The notes beneath the pieces are model-generated. The model made no database searches, was not told where the DNA came from, and saw only the letters and a program-made list of their open reading frames with translations. From Lachnospiraceae bacterium (lineage in GTDB: Bacteria; Bacillota; Clostridia; Lachnospirales; Lachnospiraceae), in the NCBI GenBank assembly GCA_016284175.1, contig JAEEOJ010000121.1, positions 1 to 46,643 on the forward strand: a stretch of DNA of 46,643 bases. Reading direction: 5' to 3'. Shown piece by piece: positions 7,534 through 17,030 of this stretch; the stretch's first letter is position 1, and each line of letters opens with the position of its first letter. Both the position numbers and the translations under genes were made by a program.

Positions 7534-9477
7534 TTAAGACAGTTTTCCGTCATGATAAGCGGCTAAAAGTTTTTCAAGATCTGCCACTTCTTCCATTATT
7601 CTCCTGCCGTTATCGGTGTCACGTACATACATTCTCTCGTCAAAATCCATGACCTTTAAAGTATCTGATAAAATATCTGTCTCGCCTGCGATTGCTTTGG
7701 CTTTGGATTCAAACTTTTCATGCTGTACAAGCCACATACCGTGTGAGTCAATGGCAAGTGTGTATCCTGACATTCCGGTCTTCTCATGATATGCCTTTGA
7801 GAAGCCGCCGTCTATCATAAGCACCTTTCCGCCGGCTTTAATCGGTGTCTGACCGTTCTTTATTTCGATGGGTACATGTCCGTTTATGATACGCGAGTAT
7901 TTACCTGTCGCACCGAATTCTTTTAAGATGGCATCCGCTACCTCGGCGCTCTCCTCTATAAACGAATAATATGCGTCCTTCTTTTCCTTATGAGTTTCCT
8001 TATCCTCGATAAAGAGTCTCTCAAACGTAGTCATCTTGTCTCGTCCGTATAAAGGTGACTTCGGACCGCACCATAAATACCATAAAATATCTCCGCCCTT
8101 TACCCTGTCGGTTGAACCAATGGGTGAATAATATGCTTTTCTCGCATAATCTTCAAGTAATTCATAAAGGCCTTTTCCGTATGTATCCCTTCCGCAGATA
8201 TCGGAATGTGCAAAGCTTCCGTCCTCATTTAAGAGAACGCAGCCGTGATATAAAAGGTTTCCGTTGTAAACCCTGTACATTGCACCTTTTTTGTAAAGGA
8301 ACTTAATATGCTTCTTTAATTTATCCGAATTCATAAAAGCTTTTACGAGGTGTTTTACGATTAACTCTTCCTCGTCGCTTAATCTGTAAGGATTGTTTTT
8401 GTCAACGGTCGGAAAATCGCATTCAAGCATCGGATATTCTTTGCCGTTTATATCAACCGTTTTCTTTTCAAAATCGATATTATCGAGAAGCAACTGGTCA
8501 TCCATTTTAAAATCAGGGTTTCTCTTAATAACTTCACCCTCGAGTTTAAACTGGATAATCGTAATCGCCTTGTACATTCTGCTCTCGATTTCGGAAGCAT
8601 TTACAAATTCACCGGCGCTTGTTTCTTTTAATCTGAATCTCGAGCAGTCAGTGTGCTTGTAAGTTTCCATTGCGAATGTTGCAAGCGGTAAAAGATTTAT
8701 GCCGTATGCGTCCTCGATGATTGATAAATTGCCGTAACGCGCCGACATTCTGATTACATTTGCAATACACGCGGGATGGCCTGCTGCAGCACCCATCCAT
8801 ACAACATCATGGTTGCCCCATACAAGGTCAACAGAATGGTATGATGAGAGCGTGTCTAATATTTTATGAGGTCCCGGTCCTCTGTCGAAAATATCACCGA
8901 CAATATGAAGGTGATCCACCACCATTCTCTGAATGAGTTCTGCAAGTGCAATTATGATTTCGTCGGCTTCTTCCACTCTCACGATGGTATCTATGATGCT
9001 CTTGTAATACTTTTCTTTGTCGTTAATTTCCTGCTTTTCCGTAATCAGTTCTTCGATAACATATCTGAATTCCTCAGGGATAGCTTTTCTGACTTTAGAT
9101 CTGGTATATTTGCTCGATACACATTTAAGGACATTTACCATATCCATTATTGTCTCTTTGTACCAGTCATTTGTATTAATTCCCTCAGCTTTGATAAGTT
9201 CAAGTTTTTCTTTTGGGTAATACATTATGGTTGCAAGTCTTTTTCTGTATTCCGGGCTTTTATCCCCTAATACCGCATTTATTTTTCTTTTAACCGTACC
9301 CGAACCGTTTTTAAGCACATGCTCAAACTGCTCGTATTCACCGTGCACATCTGTTAAGAAATGTTCGGTTCCTTTAGGCAGGGAAAGAATAGCCTCGAGG
9401 TTAATAATCTCTGTAGCCGCTTCTTCGGGTGTGGGGTACTGTTTTGCAAGAATTTTTAAGTATTTGTTATCTTCCAT
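7534..9477 (-). CDS. fbp: Fructose-1,6-bisphosphatase, class III
   Basis: A 647-residue class III fructose-1,6-bisphosphatase, the gluconeogenic enzyme that converts fructose-1,6-bisphosphate to fructose-6-phosphate and phosphate; this class is typical of Firmicutes. The metallophosphoesterase motifs are visible in order: TDVHGEYEQFEHVL, VGDIFDRGPG and VWGNHDVVWMGAA, then the conserved C-terminal GGDILWYLWCGPKSPL and INGHVPI. The length matches the family. An ATG lies at 9483, but GGAG directly abuts it. The ATG at 9475-9477 lies 6 bases after GGAG and is the better start. The gene stands alone between the tyrS terminator and the zinc-ribbon operon. Confidence 0.95.
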   Translation of the reverse strand: MEDNKYLKILAKQYPTPEEAATEIINLEAILSLPKGTEHFLTDVHGEYEQFEHVLKNGSGTVKRKINAVLGDKSPEYRKRLATIMYYPKEKLELIKAEGINTNDWYKETIMDMVNVLKCVSSKYTRSKVRKAIPEEFRYVIEELITEKQEINDKEKYYKSIIDTIVRVEEADEIIIALAELIQRMVVDHLHIVGDIFDRGPGPHKILDTLSSYHSVDLVWGNHDVVWMGAAAGHPACIANVIRMSARYGNLSIIEDAYGINLLPLATFAMETYKHTDCSRFRLKETSAGEFVNASEIESRMYKAITIIQFKLEGEVIKRNPDFKMDDQLLLDNIDFEKKTVDINGKEYPMLECDFPTVDKNNPYRLSDEEELIVKHLVKAFMNSDKLKKHIKFLYKKGAMYRVYNGNLLYHGCVLLNEDGSFAHSDICGRDTYGKGLYELLEDYARKAYYSPIGSTDRVKGGDILWYLWCGPKSPLYGRDKMTTFERLFIEDKETHKEKKDAYYSFIEESAEVADAILKEFGATGKYSRIINGHVPIEIKNGQTPIKAGGKVLMIDGGFSKAYHEKTGMSGYTLAIDSHGMWLVQHEKFESKAKAIAGETDILSDTLKVMDFDERMYVRDTDNGRRIMEEVADLEKLLAAYHDGKLS

Positions 9478-9511
9478 CTTCATCTCCGGAATTTATTTAA
9501 TCACTTTTATA

Positions 9512-9517
9512 ATTATA
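9512..9517 (-). promoter_or_regulatory. -10 box candidate of fbp
   Basis: A perfect TATAAT on the minus strand, about 35 bp before the fbp start. No good -35 box is seen at the right distance, because that region is the tyrS terminator stem. Confidence 0.4.
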
Positions 9518-9523
9518 CTTTAT

Positions 9524-9560
9524 AAAATAAAAAAAGGACAGAAACTTTATTCTGTCCTTT
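9524..9560 (-). terminator. Rho-independent terminator of the tyrS operon
   Basis: On the minus strand AAAGGACAGA (9551-9560) pairs perfectly with TCTGTCCTTT (9533-9542) around an 8-base loop, and a long T-rich run follows (9524-9535). It lies 10 bp after the tyrS stop codon. Confidence 0.9.
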
Positions 9561-9570
9561 AACTTATTTA

Positions 9571-10794
9571 CTAAACTAAAATCTTGCAGAAGTTCTTCTT
9601 GCCCTTCTTTACGATAAAGTCGCCTGCCGCAATTTCTTCCCTGGTGTAGGCTTTCTTAACGTCGGTAATCTTCTCGTCGTTAACCGTACATCCGCCCTGC
9701 TCGATTGTTCTTCTTCCCTCTGAACGTGTGGGAACAAGCTTTGCTGCAACAAGGATTGAAATTAAATCAGCCTGACCGTCTCTGAAGCAGTCTTCCGTAA
9801 GTGTGCATGAAGGCATATTCTCTAAATTACCGCCTCCTGCGAAAAGTGCCTTGGATGCTTCCTTTGCCTTGTTTGCTTCTTCTTCGCCGTGAACCATCTT
9901 TGTAAGTTCGAATGCAAGAATTTCCTTCGCTTCGTTAAGCTGTGAACCTTCCCATGCATCCATCTTGTCGATTTCTTCGAGAGGAAGGAATGTAAGCATT
10001 CTGATGCACTTAAGGACATCTGAGTCAGCTACGTTTCTCCAGTACTGGAAAAACTCGTAAGGTGATGTCTTTTCGGGATCAAGCCATACAGCTCCCTTTT
10101 CAGTTTTACCCATCTTCTTGCCTTCTGAATTAAGAAGAAGCTGGATTGTCATAGCGTATGCATCTTTGCCGAGCTTTCTTCTGATAAGCTCTGTACCGCC
10201 GAGCATGTTTGACCACTGGTCGTCACCGCCAAACTGCATGTTGCAGCCGTATTTCTGAAAGAGCATATAGAAGTCGTAGCTCTGCATGATCATGTAGTTA
10301 AACTCAAGGAAAGTAAGACCTTTTTCCATTCTCTGCTTGTAGCATTCGGCACGAAGCATGTTGTTAACCGAGAAGCAGGCTCCTACTTCTCTTAAAAGTT
10401 CAATGTAGTTAAGGTTTAAAAGCCAGTCGGCGTTGTTTACCATTATAGCTTTGCCTTCAGAGAAATCGATAAACTTGCTCATCTGCTTTTTAAAGCATTC
10501 GCAGTTGTGATCGATATCTTCCTTGGTAAGCATCTTTCTCATATCAGACTTGCCCGAAGGATCTCCGATATGGCCTGTACCGCCGCCGATAAGTGCGATA
10601 GGCTTGTTGCCCGCCATCTGAAGTCTCTTCATAAGGCAGAGCGCCATAAAGTGACCTACATGAAGACTGTCTGCGGTAGGATCGAAACCGATGTAGAAAA
10701 CTGCTTTTCCGTTATTTACAAGTTCTCTTATTTCATCTTCGTCGGTCAGCTGTGCAAGAAGTCCTCTTGCCTGTAATTCTTCAAATATTCCCAT
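9571..10794 (-). CDS. tyrS: Tyrosyl-tRNA synthetase
   Basis: A 407-residue class I aminoacyl-tRNA synthetase that attaches tyrosine to tRNA-Tyr. The tyrosine/ATP-binding N-terminus reads [15 protein letters not shown], where HVGH is the HIGH motif, followed by [13 protein letters not shown]. The KMSKS loop is [11 protein letters not shown]-terminal S4-type RNA-binding domain ([16 protein letters not shown]) is present. AGGAGAAATACA precedes the start. Unlike many Firmicute tyrS genes it has no T-box leader: only 22 bp separate it from the HAD phosphatase gene, with which it forms an operon headed by the sigma-like gene. Confidence 0.97.
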   Translation of the reverse strand: MGIFEELQARGLLAQLTDEDEIRELVNNGKAVFYIGFDPTADSLHVGHFMALCLMKRLQMAGNKPIALIGGGTGHIGDPSGKSDMRKMLTKEDIDHNCECFKKQMSKFIDFSEGKAIMVNNADWLLNLNYIELLREVGACFSVNNMLRAECYKQRMEKGLTFLEFNYMIMQSYDFYMLFQKYGCNMQFGGDDQWSNMLGGTELIRRKLGKDAYAMTIQLLLNSEGKKMGKTEKGAVWLDPEKTSPYEFFQYWRNVADSDVLKCIRMLTFLPLEEIDKMDAWEGSQLNEAKEILAFELTKMVHGEEEANKAKEASKALFAGGGNLENMPSCTLTEDCFRDGQADLISILVAAKLVPTRSEGRRTIEQGGCTVNDEKITDVKKAYTREEIAAGDFIVKKGKKNFCKILV

Positions 10795-10816
10795 TGTATT
10801 TCTCCTAAAATAATTT

Positions 10817-11470
10817 TTATGATAATAATAATTCTCCGAGTTCTTTTACGGTTTCAACAACATAAGTTGCGCCCGCATCCTTTAACTCGTTTTTATCAAA
10901 AGCAAAGCCGTAATTAACGCCTATGGAATCAAGGTTAAAATACTTCGCACCATTGATATCATAATGTCTGTCACCGATCATTACAACATCTTTGTCGCCG
11001 TTTTTAAGATTAAGTATTTCAAGCGCTTCTTTTATTACGTCTTCTTTTTCGCATTTTTTGCCTGATAAATCTGCAGCACTTATTATATCAAAGTACTGTC
11101 TTAAATCAAACTTATTTAAAATATCCTCTACAAAACCGGTCGGCTTGCTGGATGCGATTACAAGCACCCTGTTATCGTCCTTAAGCTTTTTTAAAAGTTC
11201 GGGAATTCCCTCATAAGGACGATTTTCGAATTTGCCGACCTTCGAATATCGTTCGCGGTAAAGCGCTATTGCTTTTTTAATTGTCTCTTCATCGAAGCCG
11301 CAGTACTCCCTAAATGAATCTTTTAAGGGCGGTCCGATAAAACGTAATTTTATATCTTCCGGAAGGTCTTCGACGCCTAAATTAATTAAGGCATAACTAA
11401 CTGACTTAGTTATGCCTTCTTGAGAATCCGTCAAAGTACCGTCCAGATCAAATAACAGGTATTTGTACAT
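10817..11470 (-). CDS. HAD-family phosphatase (phosphoglycolate phosphatase-like)
   Basis: A 217-residue haloacid dehalogenase-type phosphatase of the Gph/PpaX group. Motif I is [12 protein letters not shown] with the nucleophile and acid aspartates, motif II lies in LVIASSKP, and motif III/IV is [12 protein letters not shown] helical cap lies between motifs I and II, as in subfamily I. Substrates in this group include phosphoglycolate and other small phosphate esters and cannot be decided here. The start overlaps the stop codon of the sigma-like gene in TAATG, which implies translational coupling. tyrS follows 22 bp downstream. Confidence 0.88.
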   Translation of the reverse strand: MYKYLLFDLDGTLTDSQEGITKSVSYALINLGVEDLPEDIKLRFIGPPLKDSFREYCGFDEETIKKAIALYRERYSKVGKFENRPYEGIPELLKKLKDDNRVLVIASSKPTGFVEDILNKFDLRQYFDIISAADLSGKKCEKEDVIKEALEILNLKNGDKDVVMIGDRHYDINGAKYFNLDSIGVNYGFAFDKNELKDAGATYVVETVKELGELLLS

Positions 11471-12159
11471 TACTGTAATGCCTCTATAATCTTCTTGTAC
11501 ACTTTATTGGGATGAGGAAGTTCAACCGATTTGAACAGCTGAACATATGCGAGCAGAATCATGTGAGCGTCTACAGTCGCAATTCTTACTTCATGTGATT
11601 TTGCATACTGTTTGCAGAAATCTTCAATCGTAAGAGTGATGTACTTAACTCTCTTGTTTATTCTGTCGTCATCCACCTGTAACAGATTTGCTATCTCGTT
11701 TACAGCCAGTTTATCAAAGAAATATGCTAATGATGTTAACTGATGAATAGGATTAAGCTCATAAATATAATCGATTGCTATAAGAGCTGTCTCCGATTCG
11801 TTATAAAGCTTCTCGCCGTAGAGAACGTCAATGTTGCTTACCGGGTGATCGAATTTACCCTTTGTCTCGGTAACGAGCAGTTCCATATAATGCTTGCCGA
11901 TCCAGTTGTCAAGTTCATGATAAATGATTTCGTTATACCATGAAATAACATTCTCGACCTTGTCAAGTCTGCCGAACTGCATATACATGTCTTTATAAAT
12001 TTTAATGACCATTCTCTCCGCTTCTTCGGGATCTGTTATAACCATGGATACATGGAAATAGACATCATCAGCGGTCATTACAAAAATCTTTTCGAAAGCT
12101 TCCGTTTCGCCTTTTAAAAACTTCTTAACCTGTACGGATAATTCATAAGTATAAATCAT
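11470..12159 (-). CDS. ECF sigma factor-like protein
   Basis: A 229-residue protein with the layout of an extracytoplasmic-function sigma factor. The N-terminal half (KGETEAFEKIF ... ITDPEEAERMVIKIY ... VISWYNEIIYHELDNW) follows the sigma-70 region 2 pattern. After a linker, HQLTSLAYFFDKLAVNEIA begins a region-4-like helix-turn-helix. Sequence identity to textbook sigma factors is low, so it may be a divergent or non-functional member. I start at the ATG at 12157-12159, which has GGAGGAG upstream; the frame stays open for 34 more codons without a site. No anti-sigma gene is adjacent. Its stop overlaps the HAD start. Confidence 0.65.
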   Translation of the reverse strand: MIYTYELSVQVKKFLKGETEAFEKIFVMTADDVYFHVSMVITDPEEAERMVIKIYKDMYMQFGRLDKVENVISWYNEIIYHELDNWIGKHYMELLVTETKGKFDHPVSNIDVLYGEKLYNESETALIAIDYIYELNPIHQLTSLAYFFDKLAVNEIANLLQVDDDRINKRVKYITLTIEDFCKQYAKSHEVRIATVDAHMILLAYVQLFKSVELPHPNKVYKKIIEALQ

Positions 12160-12199
12160 ACCGACTCCTCCAGTAATAATATTGCACCTTCCGAATTTT

Positions 12200-12228
12200 A
12201 TTTTAAAAAATTTCCGATAAAATTGCAA
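12200..12228 (-). promoter_or_regulatory. Promoter of the sigma-like/HAD/tyrS operon
   Basis: On the minus strand TTGCAA (12223-12228) and TAAAAT (12200-12205) are 17 bp apart, a good sigma-A-type promoter about 40 bp before the start codon. Confidence 0.65.
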
Positions 12229-12270
12229 TACCTTCGTGCAAGCAGTCCAATATATTCGCACGAACTAACA

Positions 12271-12291
12271 ATTTAGGGTAATGACCTAAAT
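12271..12291 (-). terminator. Weak hairpin after carB
   Basis: Just after the carB stop codon, ATTTAGG and CCTAAAT pair around a 7-base loop. Only a poor T-rich tract follows on the minus strand, so it may be a weak terminator or an mRNA-end stabiliser. Confidence 0.4.
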
Positions 12292-12294
12292 CAA

Positions 12295-15200
12295 TTAGTT
12301 GTAGCTGATGCCTTTGTGAATATCCTGAAGGCTCTTAACACCGATCTGGCCCTGTTCTTTTAAGGCCTTGATGCCTGCTGCGGATGCCTTTGCTGCTGCC
12401 ATTGTGGTAATGTAAGGAACTCTGTGCTTGATAGCGTTCTTTCTGATGTAGGAATCATCAAAAATCTTGTCCTTACCTGCAGGTGTATTGATAATTAACT
12501 GAATATCTTTATTTGTTATTGCATCGACAATATTGGGTCTGCCTTCCTGCATCTTCTTAATTTTCTCAGCGGGAATTCCGAGAGAAACGATTAAGTCATA
12601 TGTGGTTCCGGTTGCAAGAATCTTGAATCCGCATTCATGGAATGCCTTTGCAACTTCGGGAAGTTCCTTCTTGTCGTTCTTGTTAACCGATATAAGTACG
12701 GTTCCTTCAAGAGGCAGAGGATTCTTTGTAGCTTCCTGAGCCTTGTAATATGCTTCGCCGAAATCGGGAGCGATACCGAGTACTTCACCGGTTGATCTCA
12801 TTTCGGGTCCAAGGAGAGGGTCAACTTCCTGGAACATATTGAACGGGAATACCGCTTCTTTTACGCCGTAGTAATCGTAGTGACTGTCCTTAAGTGCGGG
12901 TACGGGTGAAGGCTTGCCTGTGATTTCGCTTGTAATGATTTCTGTAGCAAGTTTAACCATGTTGATACCGCAGACCTTTGATACAAGGGGAACGGTTCTC
13001 GATGCTCTGGGGTTGGCTTCGATTACATATACCACTCCGTCTTCTATTGCGTACTGCATATTCATAAGACCGCGTACATTCATTTCTACGGCAATCTTCT
13101 TTGTGTAATCCTTGATTGTTGCAAGATTCTCGGGAGAGATATGCATGGAAGGAAGGATACATGCGGAGTCACCTGAGTGAATACCTGCAAGTTCGATATG
13201 CTCCATAACTGCGGGAACAAATGCATGCTCGCCGTCAGAAATGGCATCTGCTTCGCATTCCATAGCATTCTTTAAGAATCTGTCGATAAGGATGGGTCTG
13301 TCAGGTGTAACACCTACAGCTGCTGCCATATAGTCCTTTAAGCTCTCTCTGTCGTATACAACTTCCATTCCACGGCCGCCTAATACGAAGGAAGGACGAA
13401 CCATTACGGGATAACCGATCTTCTCTGCAATTTCGATTGCATCGTCGATTGTAACAGCCATACCTGCTTCGGGCATCGGAATGTCGAGTTTCTTCATCAT
13501 TGCACGGAAGAGATCTCTGTCTTCTGCCATATCGATTACTTCGGGAGGTGTTCCTAAAATCTTAACGCCGTTAGCCTGAAGTGAATCTGCGAGGTTAAGA
13601 GGTGTCTGTCCGCCAAACTGAGCGATAACGCCTACGGGTTTTTCTTTTTCGTATATACTTAATACATCCTCAAGCGTAAGAGGCTCGAAGTAAAGCTTGT
13701 CGGATGTATCGTAGTCTGTAGATACAGTCTCAGGGTTACAGTTAACGATGATGGTCTCAAATCCGAGCTCACGAAGAGCAAATGCAGCATGTACACAGCA
13801 GTAGTCGAATTCGATACCCTGACCGATTCTGTTAGGACCGCCGCCTAAGATCATTACCTTGGGCTTGTCTGTATTGATTGTGCTCTTATCGGGAGCATTG
13901 TATGTTGAATAGTAATAAGCGCTGTTCTCTGTACCTGATACGTGAACGCCTTCCCAGCTTTCAGTTACACCGATTGCCTTTCTTGCGTTTCTGATATCGT
14001 CTTCCTTAACTCCTAAAATCTGGCTTAAGTACTTATCGGAGAAACCGTCTTTCTTAGCCTGTCTTAAGCTCTTCTCATCGGGAACGGAGCCCTTCATGCG
14101 AAGGAGTGCTTCTTCTTCCTCAACGAGTTCCTTCATCTGCTCGATGAAGTAATGTTTAATCTTTGTAAGTTCAAAGAGTTCGTCAACCGTAGCACCTTTT
14201 CTTAATGCTTCGTACATGATGAACTGTCTTTCTGATGTGGGAACTACAAGTCTTGCAAGAAGCTCGCCCTTTGTAAGCTCATTGAAATCCTTTGCAAATC
14301 CGAGACCGTAACGTCCGGTTTCAAGAGATCTGATGGCTTTCTGGAAAGCTTCCTTGTATGTCTTACCGATACTCATTACTTCGCCTACGGCTCTCATCTG
14401 GGTACCGAGTTTGTCTTCTACGCCTTTGAATTTCTCAAATGCCCATCTTGCGAATTTGATAACTACATATTCGCCGTCGGGATAATATTTATCGAGTGTG
14501 CCGTACTTACCGCAGGGGATTTCATCAAGTGTAAGACCTGATGCAAGCATTGCGGATACAAGTGCGATAGGGAAACCTGTTGCTTTTGAAGCAAGAGCCG
14601 AAGAACGTGATGTTCTGGGGTTGATTTCGATAACTACTATTCTTCCGCTTACGGGATCGTGTGCGAACTGTACGTTACATCCGCCGATAACTTCGATTGA
14701 ATCTACAATCTTGTATGCCTGTTCCTGAAGTACTTTCTGAACGTCTTCAGAGATTGTAAGCATGGGAGCCGAGCAGAATGAATCGCCTGTATGAACTCCG
14801 ACGGGGTCGATGTTCTCGATGAAGCAGACGGTAATCATGTTACCCTTTGCATCTCTTACAACTTCAAGTTCGAGTTCTTCCCAGCCTAAGATGGATTCTT
14901 CTACAAGAACCTGTCCTACGAGTGAAGCCTGAAGACCTCTTGCCATTACTGTCTTGAACTCTTCTACGTTATAAACAAGTCCGCCGCCTGCACCGCCCAT
15001 TGTATATGCGGGACGAAGTACTACGGGGAAACCGATTTCTTTTGCTATTTCAAGTCCTTCTTCAACGGAATATGCAACCTGAGAACGGGCCATTTCTATT
15101 CCAAGTGCATTCATTGTGTTCTTAAATTCGATACGGTCTTCACCTTTTTCGATTGCGTCTACCTGAACACCTATAACCTTTACATTGTACTTTTCAAGCA

Positions 15201-15519
15201 CACCTGCTTCGGAAAGTTCGGAACAGAGGTTAAGACCTGACTGACCGCCTAAGTTGGGAAGTAACGCATCGGGGCGTTCCTTTTCGATTATCTGTGTAAC
15301 TCTTTCAAGATTAAGCGGTTCGATATAGGTAACATCAGCCGTGGTAGGGTCGGTCATAATCGTTGCGGGGTTTGAGTTAACCAGCACGATTTCGTAACCG
15401 AGTTTTTTGAGCGCCTTGCACGCCTGGGTTCCCGAATAGTCAAATTCGCATGCCTGACCGATAATAATCGGGCCGGAACCGATAATCAGAACTTTATGAA
15501 TGTCTTCTCTCTTTGCCAT
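12295..15519 (-). CDS. carB: Carbamoyl-phosphate synthase large subunit
   Basis: A 1074-residue large subunit of carbamoyl-phosphate synthase, which makes carbamoyl phosphate from bicarbonate, two ATP and ammonia for pyrimidine and arginine synthesis. Both ATP-grasp halves are present: the first begins KVLIIGSGPIIIGQACEFDY, and the second VMILGGGPNRIGQGIEFDY about 550 residues later. A C-terminal MGS-like allosteric domain follows. The length is standard. GGAGG lies 7 bases before the ATG. The glutaminase subunit gene carA is not adjacent. The gene lies only 21 bp after a PurF-like gene and must share its transcript. Confidence 0.97.
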   Translation of the reverse strand: MAKREDIHKVLIIGSGPIIIGQACEFDYSGTQACKALKKLGYEIVLVNSNPATIMTDPTTADVTYIEPLNLERVTQIIEKERPDALLPNLGGQSGLNLCSELSEAGVLEKYNVKVIGVQVDAIEKGEDRIEFKNTMNALGIEMARSQVAYSVEEGLEIAKEIGFPVVLRPAYTMGGAGGGLVYNVEEFKTVMARGLQASLVGQVLVEESILGWEELELEVVRDAKGNMITVCFIENIDPVGVHTGDSFCSAPMLTISEDVQKVLQEQAYKIVDSIEVIGGCNVQFAHDPVSGRIVVIEINPRTSRSSALASKATGFPIALVSAMLASGLTLDEIPCGKYGTLDKYYPDGEYVVIKFARWAFEKFKGVEDKLGTQMRAVGEVMSIGKTYKEAFQKAIRSLETGRYGLGFAKDFNELTKGELLARLVVPTSERQFIMYEALRKGATVDELFELTKIKHYFIEQMKELVEEEEALLRMKGSVPDEKSLRQAKKDGFSDKYLSQILGVKEDDIRNARKAIGVTESWEGVHVSGTENSAYYYSTYNAPDKSTINTDKPKVMILGGGPNRIGQGIEFDYCCVHAAFALRELGFETIIVNCNPETVSTDYDTSDKLYFEPLTLEDVLSIYEKEKPVGVIAQFGGQTPLNLADSLQANGVKILGTPPEVIDMAEDRDLFRAMMKKLDIPMPEAGMAVTIDDAIEIAEKIGYPVMVRPSFVLGGRGMEVVYDRESLKDYMAAAVGVTPDRPILIDRFLKNAMECEADAISDGEHAFVPAVMEHIELAGIHSGDSACILPSMHISPENLATIKDYTKKIAVEMNVRGLMNMQYAIEDGVVYVIEANPRASRTVPLVSKVCGINMVKLATEIITSEITGKPSPVPALKDSHYDYYGVKEAVFPFNMFQEVDPLLGPEMRSTGEVLGIAPDFGEAYYKAQEATKNPLPLEGTVLISVNKNDKKELPEVAKAFHECGFKILATGTTYDLIVSLGIPAEKIKKMQEGRPNIVDAITNKDIQLIINTPAGKDKIFDDSYIRKNAIKHRVPYITTMAAAKASAAGIKALKEQGQIGVKSLQDIHKGISYN

Positions 15520-15540
15520 AAAGGACCTCCTAAATATATC

Positions 15541-16950
15541 TTACTCCACACCGTCGAAACAGTATGTACAAACATCACACTTGGGCAGACCGATTGCATC
15601 AATCATGTCATCGAGTCTGTTGAATTTAAGAGTTGTGAAATGCATTATCTCACAAATCTTAGCTTCCATCTTTTTATATCTCTCGCTCTCGGGATCGGTA
15701 TATTCCTTTAATACCTCTTCCGTTACATTTCCTTCCTCAAGCTCCCATATAACTCTTCTTGCGATTAAATCCATATCGGAATTGGATCTTGAGAAGTTTA
15801 AGTACTTGCAGCCGTACATAATCGGAGGGCATGCGGGACGAACGTGAACTTCCTTAGCTCCTGCCTGGAAAAGGAAATCTGTTGTTTCGCGAAGCTGTGT
15901 TCCACGTACGATAGAGTCATCTATCATAAGCATTGACTTATCTTTTATGAGGGGTTCTACGGGAATTAACTTCATCTTGGCGATTAAGTTTCTCTGAGAC
16001 TGCTTAACGGGCATAAAGCTTCTGGGCCAGGTAGGTGTGTATTTAATGAAAGGTCTTGAGAAGGGAGAACCTGATTCGTTTGCATAGCCTATTGCATGAG
16101 CCGTACCTGAATCGGGAACACCTGCTACAAGATCGACCTTTGCATTGTCTCTCTTGGCCATATTGGCACCGTTTCTATATCTCATCTCTTCTACGTTAAT
16201 GCCTTCGTAGCATGAAGTGGGGTATCCGTAGTATACCCAGAGGAATGAACAGACTTTTCTTTCCTTGCCTGCTTCTTTCTTTACTTCAAGCTTATCCGGA
16301 GTAATGTATACGATTTCTCCGGGGCCTAAATCTTTTATGTCTTTATATCCTAAATGAAGATATGCGAAATTCTCAAAAGATGCACACTGAGAGCCTGACT
16401 TTCTGCCGATATGAATCGGTGTTCTGCCGTATTTGTCTCTCGATGCGTAGATTCCGTCCTGAGTCATTAAGAGAACCGACATGGAACCGTCAACCAGCTC
16501 CTGGACATAAGATAAGCCCTCCACAATGGAATCTTTCTGATTGATAATGGCTGCCACCAGTTCGGTCTGGTTGATACTGCCGCCACTCATCTCGAGAAAG
16601 TGAGACATTCCGTCATGAAAGAGCTTAGATACAAGTTCATCCGTATTGTTAACTTTTCCTACCGTCGTAATAGAAAAAGTACCAAGATGAGAACGAACAA
16701 TCAGAGGCTGGGGTTCGTTGTCGGAAATACATCCGATGCCGAGAGTTCCTTCCATCTCTTCAAAATCACGTTCAAACTTGGTCCTGAAAGGTGAATTTTC
16801 TATATTATGTATGGCACGATCGAATCCTTTGTTTTCAGAATATAAACACATGCCGCCGCGTCTGGTTCCCAAATGTGAGTGATAGTCCACACCGAAAAAC
16901 AAATCGAAGACACAGTTTGATTTTGATGTTACGCCAAAAAATCCGCCCAT
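15541..16950 (-). CDS. PurF-like amidophosphoribosyltransferase lacking the catalytic N-terminal Cys
   Basis: A 469-residue protein with the architecture of glutamine PRPP amidotransferase: an N-terminal Ntn-type glutaminase domain and a C-terminal phosphoribosyltransferase domain. The PRPP-binding motif MLMIDDSIVRGTQ is intact, and cysteines of a possible iron-sulphur or zinc site remain near the C-terminus (KCDVCTYCFDG). The N-terminus reads MGGFFGV instead of the MCGIFG type, so the nucleophilic Cys that must become residue 1 is a Gly. The glutamine-site HRGQxxAG is RRGGMCL, and the GNL loop is also changed. Glutaminase activity is therefore unlikely; the enzyme may use free ammonia or another amine. 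GAGGTG precedes the ATG. carB follows 21 bp downstream. Confidence 0.85.
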   Translation of the reverse strand: MGGFFGVTSKSNCVFDLFFGVDYHSHLGTRRGGMCLYSENKGFDRAIHNIENSPFRTKFERDFEEMEGTLGIGCISDNEPQPLIVRSHLGTFSITTVGKVNNTDELVSKLFHDGMSHFLEMSGGSINQTELVAAIINQKDSIVEGLSYVQELVDGSMSVLLMTQDGIYASRDKYGRTPIHIGRKSGSQCASFENFAYLHLGYKDIKDLGPGEIVYITPDKLEVKKEAGKERKVCSFLWVYYGYPTSCYEGINVEEMRYRNGANMAKRDNAKVDLVAGVPDSGTAHAIGYANESGSPFSRPFIKYTPTWPRSFMPVKQSQRNLIAKMKLIPVEPLIKDKSMLMIDDSIVRGTQLRETTDFLFQAGAKEVHVRPACPPIMYGCKYLNFSRSNSDMDLIARRVIWELEEGNVTEEVLKEYTDPESERYKKMEAKICEIMHFTTLKFNRLDDMIDAIGLPKCDVCTYCFDGVE

Positions 16951-16982
16951 ATTTCACCTCTTATATCGTTTTATCCCGAAAG

Positions 16983-17012
16983 ATTATACTTATTTTTACT
17001 TATAAATGTCAA
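16983..17012 (-). promoter_or_regulatory. Strong sigma-A promoter of the purF-like/carB operon
   Basis: On the minus strand a perfect TTGACA (17007-17012) and a perfect TATAAT (16983-16988) are 18 bp apart. The transcript would start about 25 bp before the start codon, leaving no room for a purine riboswitch. Confidence 0.85.
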
Positions 17013-17030
17013 TCGGTTTTCGACAAAATT

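Noticed and set aside
9484-9570. T-box or riboswitch for tyrS
   Set aside because: The region is downstream of tyrS and is a terminator; the true upstream gap of tyrS is only 22 bp.
16951-17030. Purine riboswitch upstream of the PurF-like gene
   Set aside because: The predicted leader is only about 25 bases, too short for an aptamer.
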